Shown piece after piece: positions 14,409 through 22,663 of a stretch of DNA of 34,095 bases. The notes below the pieces were generated by a model. It searched no databases and was not told the DNA's origin. It saw only the letters and a program-made list of their open reading frames with translations. Position 1 is the stretch's first letter, and each line of letters starts with the position of its first letter. The position numbers and the translations under genes were made by a program. The stretch is from Phycisphaerae bacterium (GTDB taxonomy: Bacteria; Planctomycetota; Phycisphaerae; Phycisphaerales; UBA1924), in the NCBI GenBank assembly GCA_030432255.1, contig JAUIHS010000036.1, forward strand, positions 1 through 34,095. The letters run 5' to 3'.

Positions 14409-16847
14409 ATGCTTGATGTATCGTTGATGGTCATCGTGAGTTCCGCCGCGATGGCTGGCACTCCGATGTGGGAGCCCGGGCCGGCGATGCCTGTGAGTGT
14501 CACGGAGCGGGTGCATGCGTTTGGATTGAATGTGAACGGTTCGCTGTATGCGATTGGTGGTCCGCCGTGGCGCAATCCCGGAGACGATGATGGCTCTGTG
14601 CACCGTTTGTCTGTGGGTGCCTCGACGTGGACAGAGTTGCCGGCGTTGGATGGGCTGGGCCCCTTTGTGTTTCAGGGTGGTGGTGTCGATGCACTCGGGC
14701 GCATCATGGTCTTCGGTGGCGAACTGATCTCGGATCCGGAGGAGGGGCCGCAATCACCGTTCGTCTACGATCCCATCGAAGGGCCGAGCGGTGGGCTGGC
14801 GGATCGCTCGGAGTCCGCCGCCTACGCTCGCTTCGGATGGTGCACTGACGACCAGGGGCGGATCTATTCTCTCGGTGGTGGCCCGGGGGCAGGTGGGAGC
14901 AACGGGACGCATTGCGAGCGATACGACGGGAATACGGACTCGTGGGAGGTGATCGCGCCGATGGTGTCGGGCGTTGCGGATGCGGCGACGGCGTGTGACG
15001 GTTCGCGCATCCTGGTCTTCGGCGGTTTCGATGCTACTGGATCGAGTCGGTCGACCAACGTGGCGCTGTACGACATTGCGACTGATACATGGTCGGACAC
15101 GGCAGTTCCCGATCTGCCCGTGGGTGTGTCCGGAGCGAGGGCGGTCGTCGGTTCGGACGGACGATTCTATGTTCTCGGAGGCGCGGTCGGACCGGTCGGT
15201 TCAGGCAGCGTGCAGAGTGATGTCTGGGTGCTTGAGGCGGACCTCAGTGCCTGGGTTGCCGGTCCTTCGATGGCAGAACCGCGTCAGTGGTTCGCAGCCG
15301 TGCTTGGCGACGACCATTACATCTACGTGGTGGGTGGCGACAACGACTCCGGGGGCACCATTGGCGTTGAGAAGATGGAGACGATTCCCTGCCCGACATT
15401 CGTGCAGCTCCCGGCTGATCAGCAGGCGTGGGCCGGAAGTGTTGCCGGCTTCAGCGCAGAGGCGGAGGGGGGCGGGACGATCGTGTACCAGTGGAGCAAG
15501 GATGGAATCGCGTTGACTGACGGGCCGACGGGGACCGGGAGCGAGATCGTGGGCGCCATGACGGAGTCGGTCGGCATCCTCAATCCATCAGATGCGGATG
15601 AAGGCAGCTACTCGGTGATGGCGTCGAATTCCTGTGGCGAGACAGTTGCGATGGTCGCCGGCGAGTTGACGGTGTCTGAGCCGATGCCGCTCGAAGCGGG
15701 CTGGGAGGTGGTGAACCTGCATCCGTCGTGGGCCAATTCCTCGAAGGCGCAGGCCATTGATGACGGCATCACCGGCGGTTCGGTCGTGGCACCGGAACCG
15801 ACTTATGGAGCCCTTTCCCAGGCTGTCGTGTGGATGGGTGACAGCGGTGCTGCGATCAACCTGACTCCCGGCAACTCGGTGGGCTCTGAGGCTCTGGACT
15901 TTGCGAATGGTGTGGCGGTGGGTTGGTACTGGCGTCCGTATGGATGCCAGGGTGGGCAGACGTGTTACTTCAAGGTTGCGGCGAAGTGGACGTGGAACGG
16001 CGGCACATCGTGGGGGTTCACGGACATCCACAGTTTTCCCGAATATGACTACGCCCGTGGGACGGACGGCACGACACACGTCGGGGTGAACTGGTCTGAC
16101 GAGCCGCCTTACACATCGCGTCGGATTGCGTGGCTTCCGAACGGGAGCAAGGTGACGATGGATGGAACGGGGTATGCGGTCGACGACGGAGTGGCGTTTG
16201 GTGCTGCGTCCGTCGGGTCCACGGCGATTGCTTCTCGATGGACCTTCCTGCCGACGCGGCGTTTTCTGATGGGGCCAGTGAGTTCGACGAACAGCTACAT
16301 CTACGGCGCGGGCACGGACCAGCAGGTCGGCACGGCGACGGTTGACGGCATGACCCGAGGCTGGCTGTGGGCGGGCTCATCGGGCGGGTCGGTCGATCTG
16401 ACTCCGAGTGGTGCTGACAGTGCGACGCTGTATGACTGCGAGCAGGGCCTCCAGGTCGGCATCAGTCGGACCGGCACGGTGACTGAGGCGACGATCTGGT
16501 CAGGAGGATCGGAGACCGCGACGAGTCTCCACGCCTATCTTCCGGCCGGGTACTCATACTCGTATGCGCAGGGCATCGATGTTGACCCGACTGATGGGAC
16601 GGTCCGCGTCGTCGGATACGGCTATGACCCCTCGGTTGGTCACACGGAAGCATTGATGTGGATCAACGTGCCGCTGTCCTGTCCGGGTGATGCGAATGGT
16701 GACGGCACCGTTGACTTCGAGGATCTGAACATCATGCTGGCCAACTGGAACTCGACAGGGCCGGATGGCGATGTGGATGGAAGTGGCTTCGTGGACTTTG
16801 ATGATCTGAACGTGATTCTCGCCAACTGGGCGGCATCGTGCCTTTGA
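14409..16847 (+). CDS. Secreted Kelch / Ig-like / propeller protein with dockerin-like domain
   Basis: The 812-residue product starts with a short signal peptide (MLDVSLMVIVSSAAMAG). Six Kelch-type repeats, each with a paired-Gly turn (SLYAIGG, RIMVFGG, RIYSLGG, RILVFGG, RFYVLGG, YIYVVGG), span about 25-325 and predict a six-bladed propeller. An Ig-like domain covers about 327-423 (VYQWSKDG, then DADEGSYSVMASNSCG). A second HAF-like repeat region follows (430-755). Residues 757-812 are a two-repeat dockerin (CPGDANGDGTVDFEDLN and GDVDGSGFVDFDDLN) ending in ASCL. The start has GAGAAG upstream. It is preceded by a sigma-54 promoter and followed after 37 bases by another dockerin gene, so the two probably form an operon. 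The domains suggest cell-surface binding rather than catalysis. Confidence 0.85.
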   Translation: MLDVSLMVIVSSAAMAGTPMWEPGPAMPVSVTERVHAFGLNVNGSLYAIGGPPWRNPGDDDGSVHRLSVGASTWTELPALDGLGPFVFQGGGVDALGRIMVFGGELISDPEEGPQSPFVYDPIEGPSGGLADRSESAAYARFGWCTDDQGRIYSLGGGPGAGGSNGTHCERYDGNTDSWEVIAPMVSGVADAATACDGSRILVFGGFDATGSSRSTNVALYDIATDTWSDTAVPDLPVGVSGARAVVGSDGRFYVLGGAVGPVGSGSVQSDVWVLEADLSAWVAGPSMAEPRQWFAAVLGDDHYIYVVGGDNDSGGTIGVEKMETIPCPTFVQLPADQQAWAGSVAGFSAEAEGGGTIVYQWSKDGIALTDGPTGTGSEIVGAMTESVGILNPSDADEGSYSVMASNSCGETVAMVAGELTVSEPMPLEAGWEVVNLHPSWANSSKAQAIDDGITGGSVVAPEPTYGALSQAVVWMGDSGAAINLTPGNSVGSEALDFANGVAVGWYWRPYGCQGGQTCYFKVAAKWTWNGGTSWGFTDIHSFPEYDYARGTDGTTHVGVNWSDEPPYTSRRIAWLPNGSKVTMDGTGYAVDDGVAFGAASVGSTAIASRWTFLPTRRFLMGPVSSTNSYIYGAGTDQQVGTATVDGMTRGWLWAGSSGGSVDLTPSGADSATLYDCEQGLQVGISRTGTVTEATIWSGGSETATSLHAYLPAGYSYSYAQGIDVDPTDGTVRVVGYGYDPSVGHTEALMWINVPLSCPGDANGDGTVDFEDLNIMLANWNSTGPDGDVDGSGFVDFDDLNVILANWAASCL

Positions 16848-16884
16848 ATGAATGTCGGTTACCGGGATGATGAGGAGAAGTGCA

Positions 16885-17571
16885 ATGAAGGTATGGACGG
16901 GACTGGGACTGACGTGCGTGGCGTGTGTCGGAGTATCCGGTGAGGTACTCATGGACAACGGGTCATTGGGAGGCGCCGGGCGGGCGATGAGCGCGCAGTG
17001 GCGGATCTACCAGCCCTTTGTCGTGACCGGTGCGGGCTGGAACGTGACATCCATCGGCGTGGACGGGTTTCGCGATATTGATCCGGAGGGGCTTGGCATG
17101 CATGGCGCCATTCTGAAGGACGACGGTACGGGAGAGCCCAATGAGTCGGATGAACCGGCTCTGACGTTTGACGTTCTTCTGTTTCCCCACGCGGAGTCGG
17201 AGTGGGTTGATGTGCCGGTGTCGGTCAGCCTGGTGCCCGGGCAGTACTGGATCCGATGGTCGTCCAACGATGAGTTCTACTACGGAGCGGTATGGCGAGG
17301 GACGACCGGGCAGGACTCATGGTCCGTGAACAACTTCTCGGGACAGGTCTTTCCCTCGGATCCGACGGCGCTGCGCATGATGGGTGAGCCGCTCCCGCCG
17401 GTTGAGTGCGGCGATGCCAATGGCGACGGGAGTGTCGACTTCGCCGACCTGAACATCGTGCTTTCGAACTGGGGTGAGCCGGGCCCGGACGGTGATCTCA
17501 ATCAGAGCGGCATGGTGGACTTCGCCGATCTGAACCTGGTGCTCGGCGGGTGGGATCAGCCGTGCCCCTGA
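16885..17571 (+). CDS. Small secreted protein with dockerin-like domain
   Basis: The start is set at ATG 16885, which has GAGGAGAAG directly upstream and opens a signal peptide (MKVWTGLGLTCVACVGVSG); ATGs at 16852 and 16870 are in frame but less well placed. In this 228-residue product the mature part is beta-rich and unrecognised (MSAQWRIYQPFVVTGAGW, then GQYWIRWSSNDEF), similar in style to PEP-CTERM-type choice-of-anchor proteins. Residues 174-228 carry the dockerin pair DANGDGSVDFADLNIVL and GDLNQSGMVDFADLNLVL, with Cys just before and two residues from the end. It follows the Kelch gene and probably shares its sigma-54 promoter. Confidence 0.8.
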   Translation: MKVWTGLGLTCVACVGVSGEVLMDNGSLGGAGRAMSAQWRIYQPFVVTGAGWNVTSIGVDGFRDIDPEGLGMHGAILKDDGTGEPNESDEPALTFDVLLFPHAESEWVDVPVSVSLVPGQYWIRWSSNDEFYYGAVWRGTTGQDSWSVNNFSGQVFPSDPTALRMMGEPLPPVECGDANGDGSVDFADLNIVLSNWGEPGPDGDLNQSGMVDFADLNLVLGGWDQPCP

Positions 17572-17662
17572 TACGGCGGCAAGGAACAGGAGACCGCGGA
17601 GGCCGACGAGGGTCCATCGAGGGTCATTCCGTTTTCGCCTGATCTCCTGATCGACTGCTCTA

Positions 17663-17682
17663 CAGCCTGTTCCAACAGGCTG
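17663..17682. terminator. Palindromic hairpin between convergent dockerin genes
   Basis: CAGCCTGTT-CC-AACAGGCTG is a perfect 9-bp inverted repeat midway between the stops of two convergent genes (17571 and 17705). Its position suits a bidirectional terminator, although neither strand shows a clear T-run. Confidence 0.45.
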
Positions 17683-17704
17683 CTCTGGGAGCCGGCGCTG
17701 CACG

Positions 17705-18526
17705 TCAGTCGCACATTGCGCTCCATTGCCCGAGTACTGCATTCAGATCACCGAAGTCCACGAGGCCGCTGCTGTCGATGTCGAGCGTCGGATCGGAAGT
17801 TGCCCATGCGTTGAGGATGGCGTTGAGGTCGTCGAAGTTCACGGCGCCGTCTCCGGTAATGTCAGGGCAGTCGATGGGGTTGAGATTGGCGATGGTGACG
17901 ATGTCGAGGCCGATGGTTTCGGGCCATTCGGGGAGGTCGGGGCCGCGGACGAGAAGGGTGTTGATGGAAGCGTTCGCGGCCACGCCGAGGGTGTCGAGAT
18001 CGACTGTGGCATAGTGCAGTTCGTAGTAGGCATTTCGGATCTCGTCCTCGATGTACCAGAACGGGAGGATGCCGAGGGATGAGTCCGCCGCGAATGCTGT
18101 CGCGGGGACTGTCGTCCAGGTCGTCGTGGCATCCAGTGCGAGGTCGACGTCGTTGATGCCGTAGGAGTCGAACTGGGTCAGTTCGCCGGCGACGAAGTGG
18201 GCCTGGGCGATGTAGATGTCTGGGCCGGGACGGTTGACGACGGGCACGTCGAATGTCATTCGCAGTTCGCCCGACTGGCGCACTTCGCAGAGGATGCTCT
18301 CCAGCAGTCGCGTGCCGAGGATGCCTGTGTATGAGCCGATGAACTGATAGTTGGGCGGGCCGGTCAGAGGGGAGATGCCGCCGCCGCAGCCATCATCGAG
18401 GTTGAGGCACTCGACGGTGTCGGGAAAGGCGTCCATGCCGTGTGGCAGCGTTGTATCCCCGATCGTGACTGCAGCAGGGGCGCCAAGTGCGCACGTCGCG
18501 GCGAGCGAGAGTTCCAGGATGATCAT
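17705..18526 (-). CDS. Secreted protein of unknown function with dockerin-like domain
   Basis: ATG 18526 is favoured because GGAGG lies just upstream and a signal peptide begins (MIILELSLAATCALGAP); an in-frame ATG at 18544 is the alternative. The 273-residue product has a beta-rich mature region with no recognised family (for example TIGDTTLPHGMDAFPDTVEC and LDATTTWTTVPATAF). Residues 220-273 are two dockerin repeats (DITGDGAVNFDDLNAIL and LDIDSSGLVDFGDLNAVL) bracketed by Cys, ending SAMCD. It is the last of three consecutive minus-strand dockerin genes that probably form one operon from the sigma-54 site at 20213-20229. Confidence 0.8.
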   Translation of the reverse strand: MIILELSLAATCALGAPAAVTIGDTTLPHGMDAFPDTVECLNLDDGCGGGISPLTGPPNYQFIGSYTGILGTRLLESILCEVRQSGELRMTFDVPVVNRPGPDIYIAQAHFVAGELTQFDSYGINDVDLALDATTTWTTVPATAFAADSSLGILPFWYIEDEIRNAYYELHYATVDLDTLGVAANASINTLLVRGPDLPEWPETIGLDIVTIANLNPIDCPDITGDGAVNFDDLNAILNAWATSDPTLDIDSSGLVDFGDLNAVLGQWSAMCD

Positions 18527-18595
18527 GGTCAGCTCCTCCATCATGGTGGTCGGGGATGGCGTCCAGTCGTATCCGTCGTTGGTGCTGGCGACGCC

Positions 18596-19315
18596 TTATT
18601 CGTTGCAGCTGGTGTCCCAGTTGGCGAGGACGTCATTGAGGTCGTCAAAGTTGACGGTGCCATCACCGGTCGTGTCGCCGTCGGTACCGGGGTCGACGGA
18701 AGAGTTCCAGTTCTCGAGGACCAGGTTGAGGTCTTCGAAGTCGACGGTGTTGTTGCCATCGGCGTCACCGGGGCAGGCGACGGGCGTGAGGGCGATGCCC
18801 CAGAAGACGTTATCGAGGCCGGCATTGCCGTCGGACGTGATGACGACATGGGTGATGCCAAGTGTCGGCTCGTGCCAGCCGGCGAACGCGAAGCCGCTGA
18901 CCTGGAATTCGAGTGAGCCAAGTTCGGTTTCACCGCTGTAGAACGTTGCGGTGTTCTGATAGTTGTAGACGAGTTCAAAGCCCACGGCGACCTGCGGCTC
19001 ATCGAACGTGAGCGTCTTGTGGGTTCCGCCCCGAAGGATGTTGCTGTCGTCGCCGTGGAGGAATCCGCCGTAGATCGTGAGCGCTGTGGCTGACTCATAT
19101 GTGACGCCCGGCAGGAGGTCCCAGAAGGCGGGCGCGGTCTGATCGTTCAGGGGATTGGGTGCGGGGTAGCTGGTTCCGCCGTGGACGCTGAAGCCCTCGA
19201 AGTCCTCGAGGAGGACGGCGTCATCGAGGATGGTCTCGAGTTCGGCCTGGGTTGCCACGGGTCCGGCGAAGGCAGGGGCGGTGGCAAGTGCAAGCAGAAT
19301 GGGTGTGGTACGCAT
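18596..19315 (-). CDS. Secreted dockerin-like protein, paralogue of its upstream neighbour
   Basis: ATG 19315 has GGAGAG upstream and opens a signal peptide (MRTTPILLALATAPAFAGP), giving 239 residues. The mature region begins with an acidic VLLEDFEGFSVHGG motif and contains AVGFELVYN and LGSLEFQVSGFAF, a beta-sandwich pattern also seen in the upstream protein (GFETADW, then SVGFLFDDRD), so the two look like diverged paralogues. Residues 181-239 hold dockerin repeats DADGNNTVDFEDLNLVL and DTTGDGTVNFDDLNDVL with flanking Cys. It starts 17 bases after the upstream gene ends. Confidence 0.8.
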   Translation of the reverse strand: MRTTPILLALATAPAFAGPVATQAELETILDDAVLLEDFEGFSVHGGTSYPAPNPLNDQTAPAFWDLLPGVTYESATALTIYGGFLHGDDSNILRGGTHKTLTFDEPQVAVGFELVYNYQNTATFYSGETELGSLEFQVSGFAFAGWHEPTLGITHVVITSDGNAGLDNVFWGIALTPVACPGDADGNNTVDFEDLNLVLENWNSSVDPGTDGDTTGDGTVNFDDLNDVLANWDTSCNE

Positions 19316-19332
19316 GTGGCTCTCTCCGGTGT

Positions 19333-20163
19333 TCAATTGCAGTCCTGGCCCCAGTGGGCGAGTACTTCGTTCAGGTCTTCGAAGTCTGTGGACCCATCAC
19401 CGTTGACATCCCCGTCCGAAGCGCCGGTTCCCCAGCCTGCGAGCACGAGGTTGAGATCCTCGAAGTCCACGAGGCGGTCACTGTTGGCGTCACCCCGGCA
19501 GAGTTGCGTCACGATGACGAAGTCGTCGGCCCCGAAGTAGATTCCACCCTCAAGGAAGCCCTTTTCGTTGACTTCCAGCGTTCCTGTCAGGATGACGCTG
19601 TTGAAGCCATCCGGATCGACGAACCCGACGAATTCATGACCGACTGCGGGGTTGTCGCCGGGGTACATGGCGCCGATACCCGGCAGTACGTATCCGGGGC
19701 TGTTCGAGTAGTCACGATCATCAAACAGGAATCCGACTGACTGGAGATCGGGGTTCGTGTTGAACCAACCTCCCAGCGCGAACATGGTGGGACCGGAGAC
19801 GCGGATGGTGGTCGGATAAGGCGATCCACTGTGGTTCTCGAAGAGTCCCCACTGTCCGCTTCGCGCCCAGTTGTTGTTGGTTGAGAGACCGTGCGGGTTG
19901 GTCCACCAGCCACCGGTCCACACGTCCCGGGCGGCGGTGGACCAGGTGACGCCCTGCGATGTCACTTCGGCGGGGAGCGCCGGATATCGACTCGCGTCCC
20001 AATCCGCCGTCTCAAATCCTTCGGCGACGTCTGGGGGCAGTCCCAGTTCGTCCAGCCGGTCGAGGAACTCGGCCTCGGTCTTGTAGACCTCAACGATCCC
20101 GAATGCCGGGGGGGTCAGTGAGATGCCTGCGAGTCCGAGGCCGACTGCGATGAGCGTGCGCAC
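19333..20163 (-). CDS. Secreted dockerin-like protein, first gene of a three-gene dockerin operon
   Basis: The start is a GTG at 20163 with AGGAGA eight bases upstream and a signal peptide (MRTLIAVGLGLAGISLTPPA). In the 276-residue product the mature domain contains VYKTEAEFLDRL, AEGFETADW, TMFALGGWFNTN and SVGFLFDDRD, resembling carbohydrate- or matrix-associated beta-sandwich proteins found with PEP-CTERM or dockerin tags. No enzyme signature is seen. Residues 222-276 are dockerin repeats DANSDRLVDFEDLNLVL and DVNGDGSTDFEDLNEVL with Cys at both sides. A sigma-54 promoter lies about 50 bases upstream of the start. Confidence 0.8.
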   Translation of the reverse strand: MRTLIAVGLGLAGISLTPPAFGIVEVYKTEAEFLDRLDELGLPPDVAEGFETADWDASRYPALPAEVTSQGVTWSTAARDVWTGGWWTNPHGLSTNNNWARSGQWGLFENHSGSPYPTTIRVSGPTMFALGGWFNTNPDLQSVGFLFDDRDYSNSPGYVLPGIGAMYPGDNPAVGHEFVGFVDPDGFNSVILTGTLEVNEKGFLEGGIYFGADDFVIVTQLCRGDANSDRLVDFEDLNLVLAGWGTGASDGDVNGDGSTDFEDLNEVLAHWGQDCN

Positions 20164-20212
20164 GTTGAGTTCTCCTCTGGGTAATGGGTCCGATGTGACT
20201 CCATGGCCGTGT

Positions 20213-20229
20213 CTGCAAGACGCATGCCA
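20213..20229 (-). promoter_or_regulatory. Sigma-54 (-24/-12) promoter of the three-gene dockerin operon
   Basis: On the minus strand 20229-20213 reads TGGCATGCGTCTTGCAG, matching TGGCA-N6-TTGCA at all ten positions with GG-N10-GC spacing. The predicted start point near 20203 leaves about 40 bases to the GTG start at 20163. Confidence 0.7.
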
Positions 20230-20328
20230 TCACCCTGCGCCAGCGTCGATGTCCGGGGCCACATCCCTCCGGCTGGTATGAGCCACATGGGATGGTCCAA
20301 CAGAACCGGTCGCGCGGCAGCATTCCAG

Positions 20329-20357
20329 CCATGCAACCATTGCAGGCGATTGCATGG
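20329..20357. promoter_or_regulatory. Inverted repeat upstream of sigma-54 promoter, candidate enhancer site
   Basis: CCATGCAA (20329-20336) and TTGCATGG (20350-20357) form an 8-bp inverted repeat with a 13-base spacer. Inside it is a second, tighter repeat TGCAA-CCA-TTGCA (20332-20344), so TTGCA occurs twice, ten bases (one helical turn) apart. It lies about 100 bases upstream of the sigma-54 site at 20213-20229, a normal enhancer distance for NtrC-type activators. It is equally close to the divergent glycosyltransferase gene and could regulate that. Confidence 0.4.
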
Positions 20358-20403
20358 CCCGCGGCCATTCCACCGGTGAGGTGTGATTTCTAGTCTGGTC
20401 AGT

Positions 20404-22107
20404 ATGAGAAAACGGTTCCGTCAACTTGGTCGGTGCGTGGCGCTTCTCGCGCTCGCGCTGGTGCCGGGGTTGATGGGGCAGGGCGGACAAATTCCGCTGG
20501 AATCCCATGAAGTCTTCGTCGCGCGAACAGCGGAGGAGATGATCGCGCGGCGGGACTTCGTGGTTCCGCACTTCAACGACGAACCTCGCATCAACAAGCC
20601 GCCGTTGAGTTACTGGCTCGTCGCGGCTGTCGACTGGTGCACCGGGGCGGACGGGCGGGTCACGCCATTCGAGTCCCGGGCGCCTTCTATCCTCGGTGGT
20701 GTCCTGTGCGTTGTATGTGTCTTCCTGACGGGGCGTCTGCTCTTTGGTGAACTTGAAGGCTGGGTGGGTGCGATGATGCTTTCCGGATCGGTCGGGTTCA
20801 TGATGTATACGCATTCTGCGCGCCCGGACATGCTCTACGCGGGTTGGATTGCGCTGGCAGGGGTTGGCTTTGCCGCGCTCTTCCTTCGGGGAGCGACGGT
20901 TGTTTCGGGGCGACAGACGTCGTGGATTGCGCTCGGCTCGATCGTCGTTGGGCTTGGAATGGCGACGCTCACCAAGAGTCCATGGGCCCCGATGGCTCTG
21001 CTCCTGGGCGCCATCGTGGCCGCATGGACGATCTACGGCAGACATGCTGTGGGTCGCATGGTGCGGCCGGGGTGCTCAGCCGCGGCGATCCTGCTGCCGT
21101 TCATCGCCTGGTATGGCCTGATGCTTGTGGCCGTACAGAATGAAGCCGGTGCCTCGTGGGGTGCGGAAGTGGGGCGACGGCTGGACAGTGGCAGCATTCT
21201 GAAATGGCTGGAGCCGTACTACGCGATTCGCATGTTTCACCTGGCGGCCCCGTGGTGGCCGGTGTACCCGATTGCGCTCGTGCTTCCGGTGTTTCGATTC
21301 TGGCGGAAGCGACCGGAGGCGATGTTTGCGTGGTGGGTGTTCATGATTTCGATGCTTGCCTGGCAGGTCCTGCCGGGCAGGCGTCCGCACTACACGCTTC
21401 CGGTCCTCGTCCTGCTCTGTCCGCTGATGGCGACGATTGTCTGCCAGGCGCTGCTTCGCGGCGTGGTGTGGTCGAAGCGGCCGCGGGTGCTGACCGGGTT
21501 CCGGGTGCAGATTGCGACACTGGTTGTCGCGTGCATTGCGGGCGCCGTTGCAACGGCGGGTGCGTCGGCAAGCCTGCTTTTCGGCGTGCTGGCGTGCGTG
21601 TTCATGGGGGTCGGTGTGCTCATCGAGTCGGGTCAACTGGCGCGGCCCGGGGCTGTTGCTTCGGTTGGGGTTCTTGCGGCGTTGCTGACGGGCACGGTGG
21701 CATCATCGGGGCTGGGCTGGAGTGATGAGCGTTCAGAGGCGCGGGCATTTGCGCTGGCGGTTGGCGAGCAGGTGTCGCGTGATGCGCCTTTGATTGCATG
21801 GCGTGGTGACTGGGAGGTGGCGCAGTATTACCTGTCGCGCACGATCCCGCGTTCACGTGACGTCGACGAGATTCGAGAGATGCTGCGCGATCGAGGTTGC
21901 GTCTACCTTCTGACGGACCGGCGACTTGATGCGCCCCCGGAGTTCCGGGTTGCCGAAGTGGACGTGCAGACGGTCCTGCGCACGGAGATCAGGAAGTCCC
22001 GACTCTACCGGGTGAGCCTGTCCGATGATGGAACGATGATCGCGCTTCGAACACCGGTCCTTGACGGGTCCGGACCCATCATGCCGGGTCGCCATCGCGA
22101 CCCATGA
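20404..22107 (+). CDS. ArnT/PMT-type membrane glycosyltransferase
   Basis: This 567-residue polytopic membrane protein has about ten hydrophobic segments. The N-terminal loop carries the family signature of GT-C (ArnT/PMT-like) enzymes: an acidic ESHEVFVARTAEEM followed by FVVPHFNDEPRINKPPLSYW, which corresponds to the catalytic acidic residue and the KPPL-YWL motif. Enzymes of this type transfer sugars from polyprenyl phosphate to lipid or protein acceptors on the outer face of the membrane. ATG 20404 is chosen because MRKRFRQLGRCVALLALAL is a natural basic-hydrophobic N-terminus; a GTG at 20383 is the alternative, and neither has a good ribosome binding site. The gene runs tail-to-tail into the response regulator, overlapping by 29 bases. 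Glycosylation of the neighbouring secreted proteins is a speculative role. Confidence 0.75.
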   Translation: MRKRFRQLGRCVALLALALVPGLMGQGGQIPLESHEVFVARTAEEMIARRDFVVPHFNDEPRINKPPLSYWLVAAVDWCTGADGRVTPFESRAPSILGGVLCVVCVFLTGRLLFGELEGWVGAMMLSGSVGFMMYTHSARPDMLYAGWIALAGVGFAALFLRGATVVSGRQTSWIALGSIVVGLGMATLTKSPWAPMALLLGAIVAAWTIYGRHAVGRMVRPGCSAAAILLPFIAWYGLMLVAVQNEAGASWGAEVGRRLDSGSILKWLEPYYAIRMFHLAAPWWPVYPIALVLPVFRFWRKRPEAMFAWWVFMISMLAWQVLPGRRPHYTLPVLVLLCPLMATIVCQALLRGVVWSKRPRVLTGFRVQIATLVVACIAGAVATAGASASLLFGVLACVFMGVGVLIESGQLARPGAVASVGVLAALLTGTVASSGLGWSDERSEARAFALAVGEQVSRDAPLIAWRGDWEVAQYYLSRTIPRSRDVDEIREMLRDRGCVYLLTDRRLDAPPEFRVAEVDVQTVLRTEIRKSRLYRVSLSDDGTMIALRTPVLDGSGPIMPGRHRDP

Positions 22108-22663
22108 TGCGATCTTCCGCCTCGTACTGCGACAATCGGTAGTAGAGCGTCCGCAGGCTGATTCCGAGTTCGCGAGCCGCCTCGGCGCGGTGACTGCCAT
22201 GCCTTTCGAGCGCCGACATGATCATCTCGCGTTCGACGTCGCGGATGCGACGCGCTTCGATCACGGTCAGTCCGGTCGCGGTCAGGTAACGTTCCCAGGC
22301 TCGTTCGAGTGCGGCCTCCAGGTCATCCAGCGGGCACGGCTTGGTCAGGAAGTCGACAACTTCCAGGCGGATGGCTCGCTGGGCGGCCTCGAGATCGCCG
22401 TAGCCGGTCAGGACCAGTGCCTGCGCGTGCGGATGCGATGGAACCAGCGCCTCCAGGAATTCGATGCCGGTCATGCCGGGGAGGTTGAGATCGACGAGGA
22501 CGATCTGGACATGCTCAAGGCCAGCGGCGAGGTCGAGGGCCTCCTCCGCGGATGCGGCGCTCAGTGCAATGTAGCCGAACTCGGCGGCCGCCCTGGAGAG
22601 CATCGTGCGCTGTCGTTCTTCGTCCTCGACGATCAGGAGATGACGTTCGCGGATCTCAGCCAT
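22079..22663 (-). CDS. Response regulator, receiver plus Fis-type HTH (ActR/RegA/PrrA-like)
   Basis: In this 194-residue protein the receiver domain covers about 1-120: acidic pocket VEDEE, phospho-acceptor Asp58 in IVLVDLNLPGMTG, and the Lys in FLTKPCPLDDLE. A short linker leads directly to a Fis-type helix-turn-helix (EMIMSALERHGSHRAEAARE, then LGISLRTLYYRL). There is no AAA+ domain, so it resembles ActR/RegA/PrrA regulators rather than NtrC and should not activate sigma-54 by itself. ATG 22663 has GAGGTG upstream. It overlaps the kinase gene end by eight bases, marking them as a cognate pair and the last genes of the six-gene operon. Confidence 0.85.
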   Translation of the reverse strand: MAEIRERHLLIVEDEERQRTMLSRAAAEFGYIALSAASAEEALDLAAGLEHVQIVLVDLNLPGMTGIEFLEALVPSHPHAQALVLTGYGDLEAAQRAIRLEVVDFLTKPCPLDDLEAALERAWERYLTATGLTVIEARRIRDVEREMIMSALERHGSHRAEAARELGISLRTLYYRLSQYEAEDRIMGRDGDPA

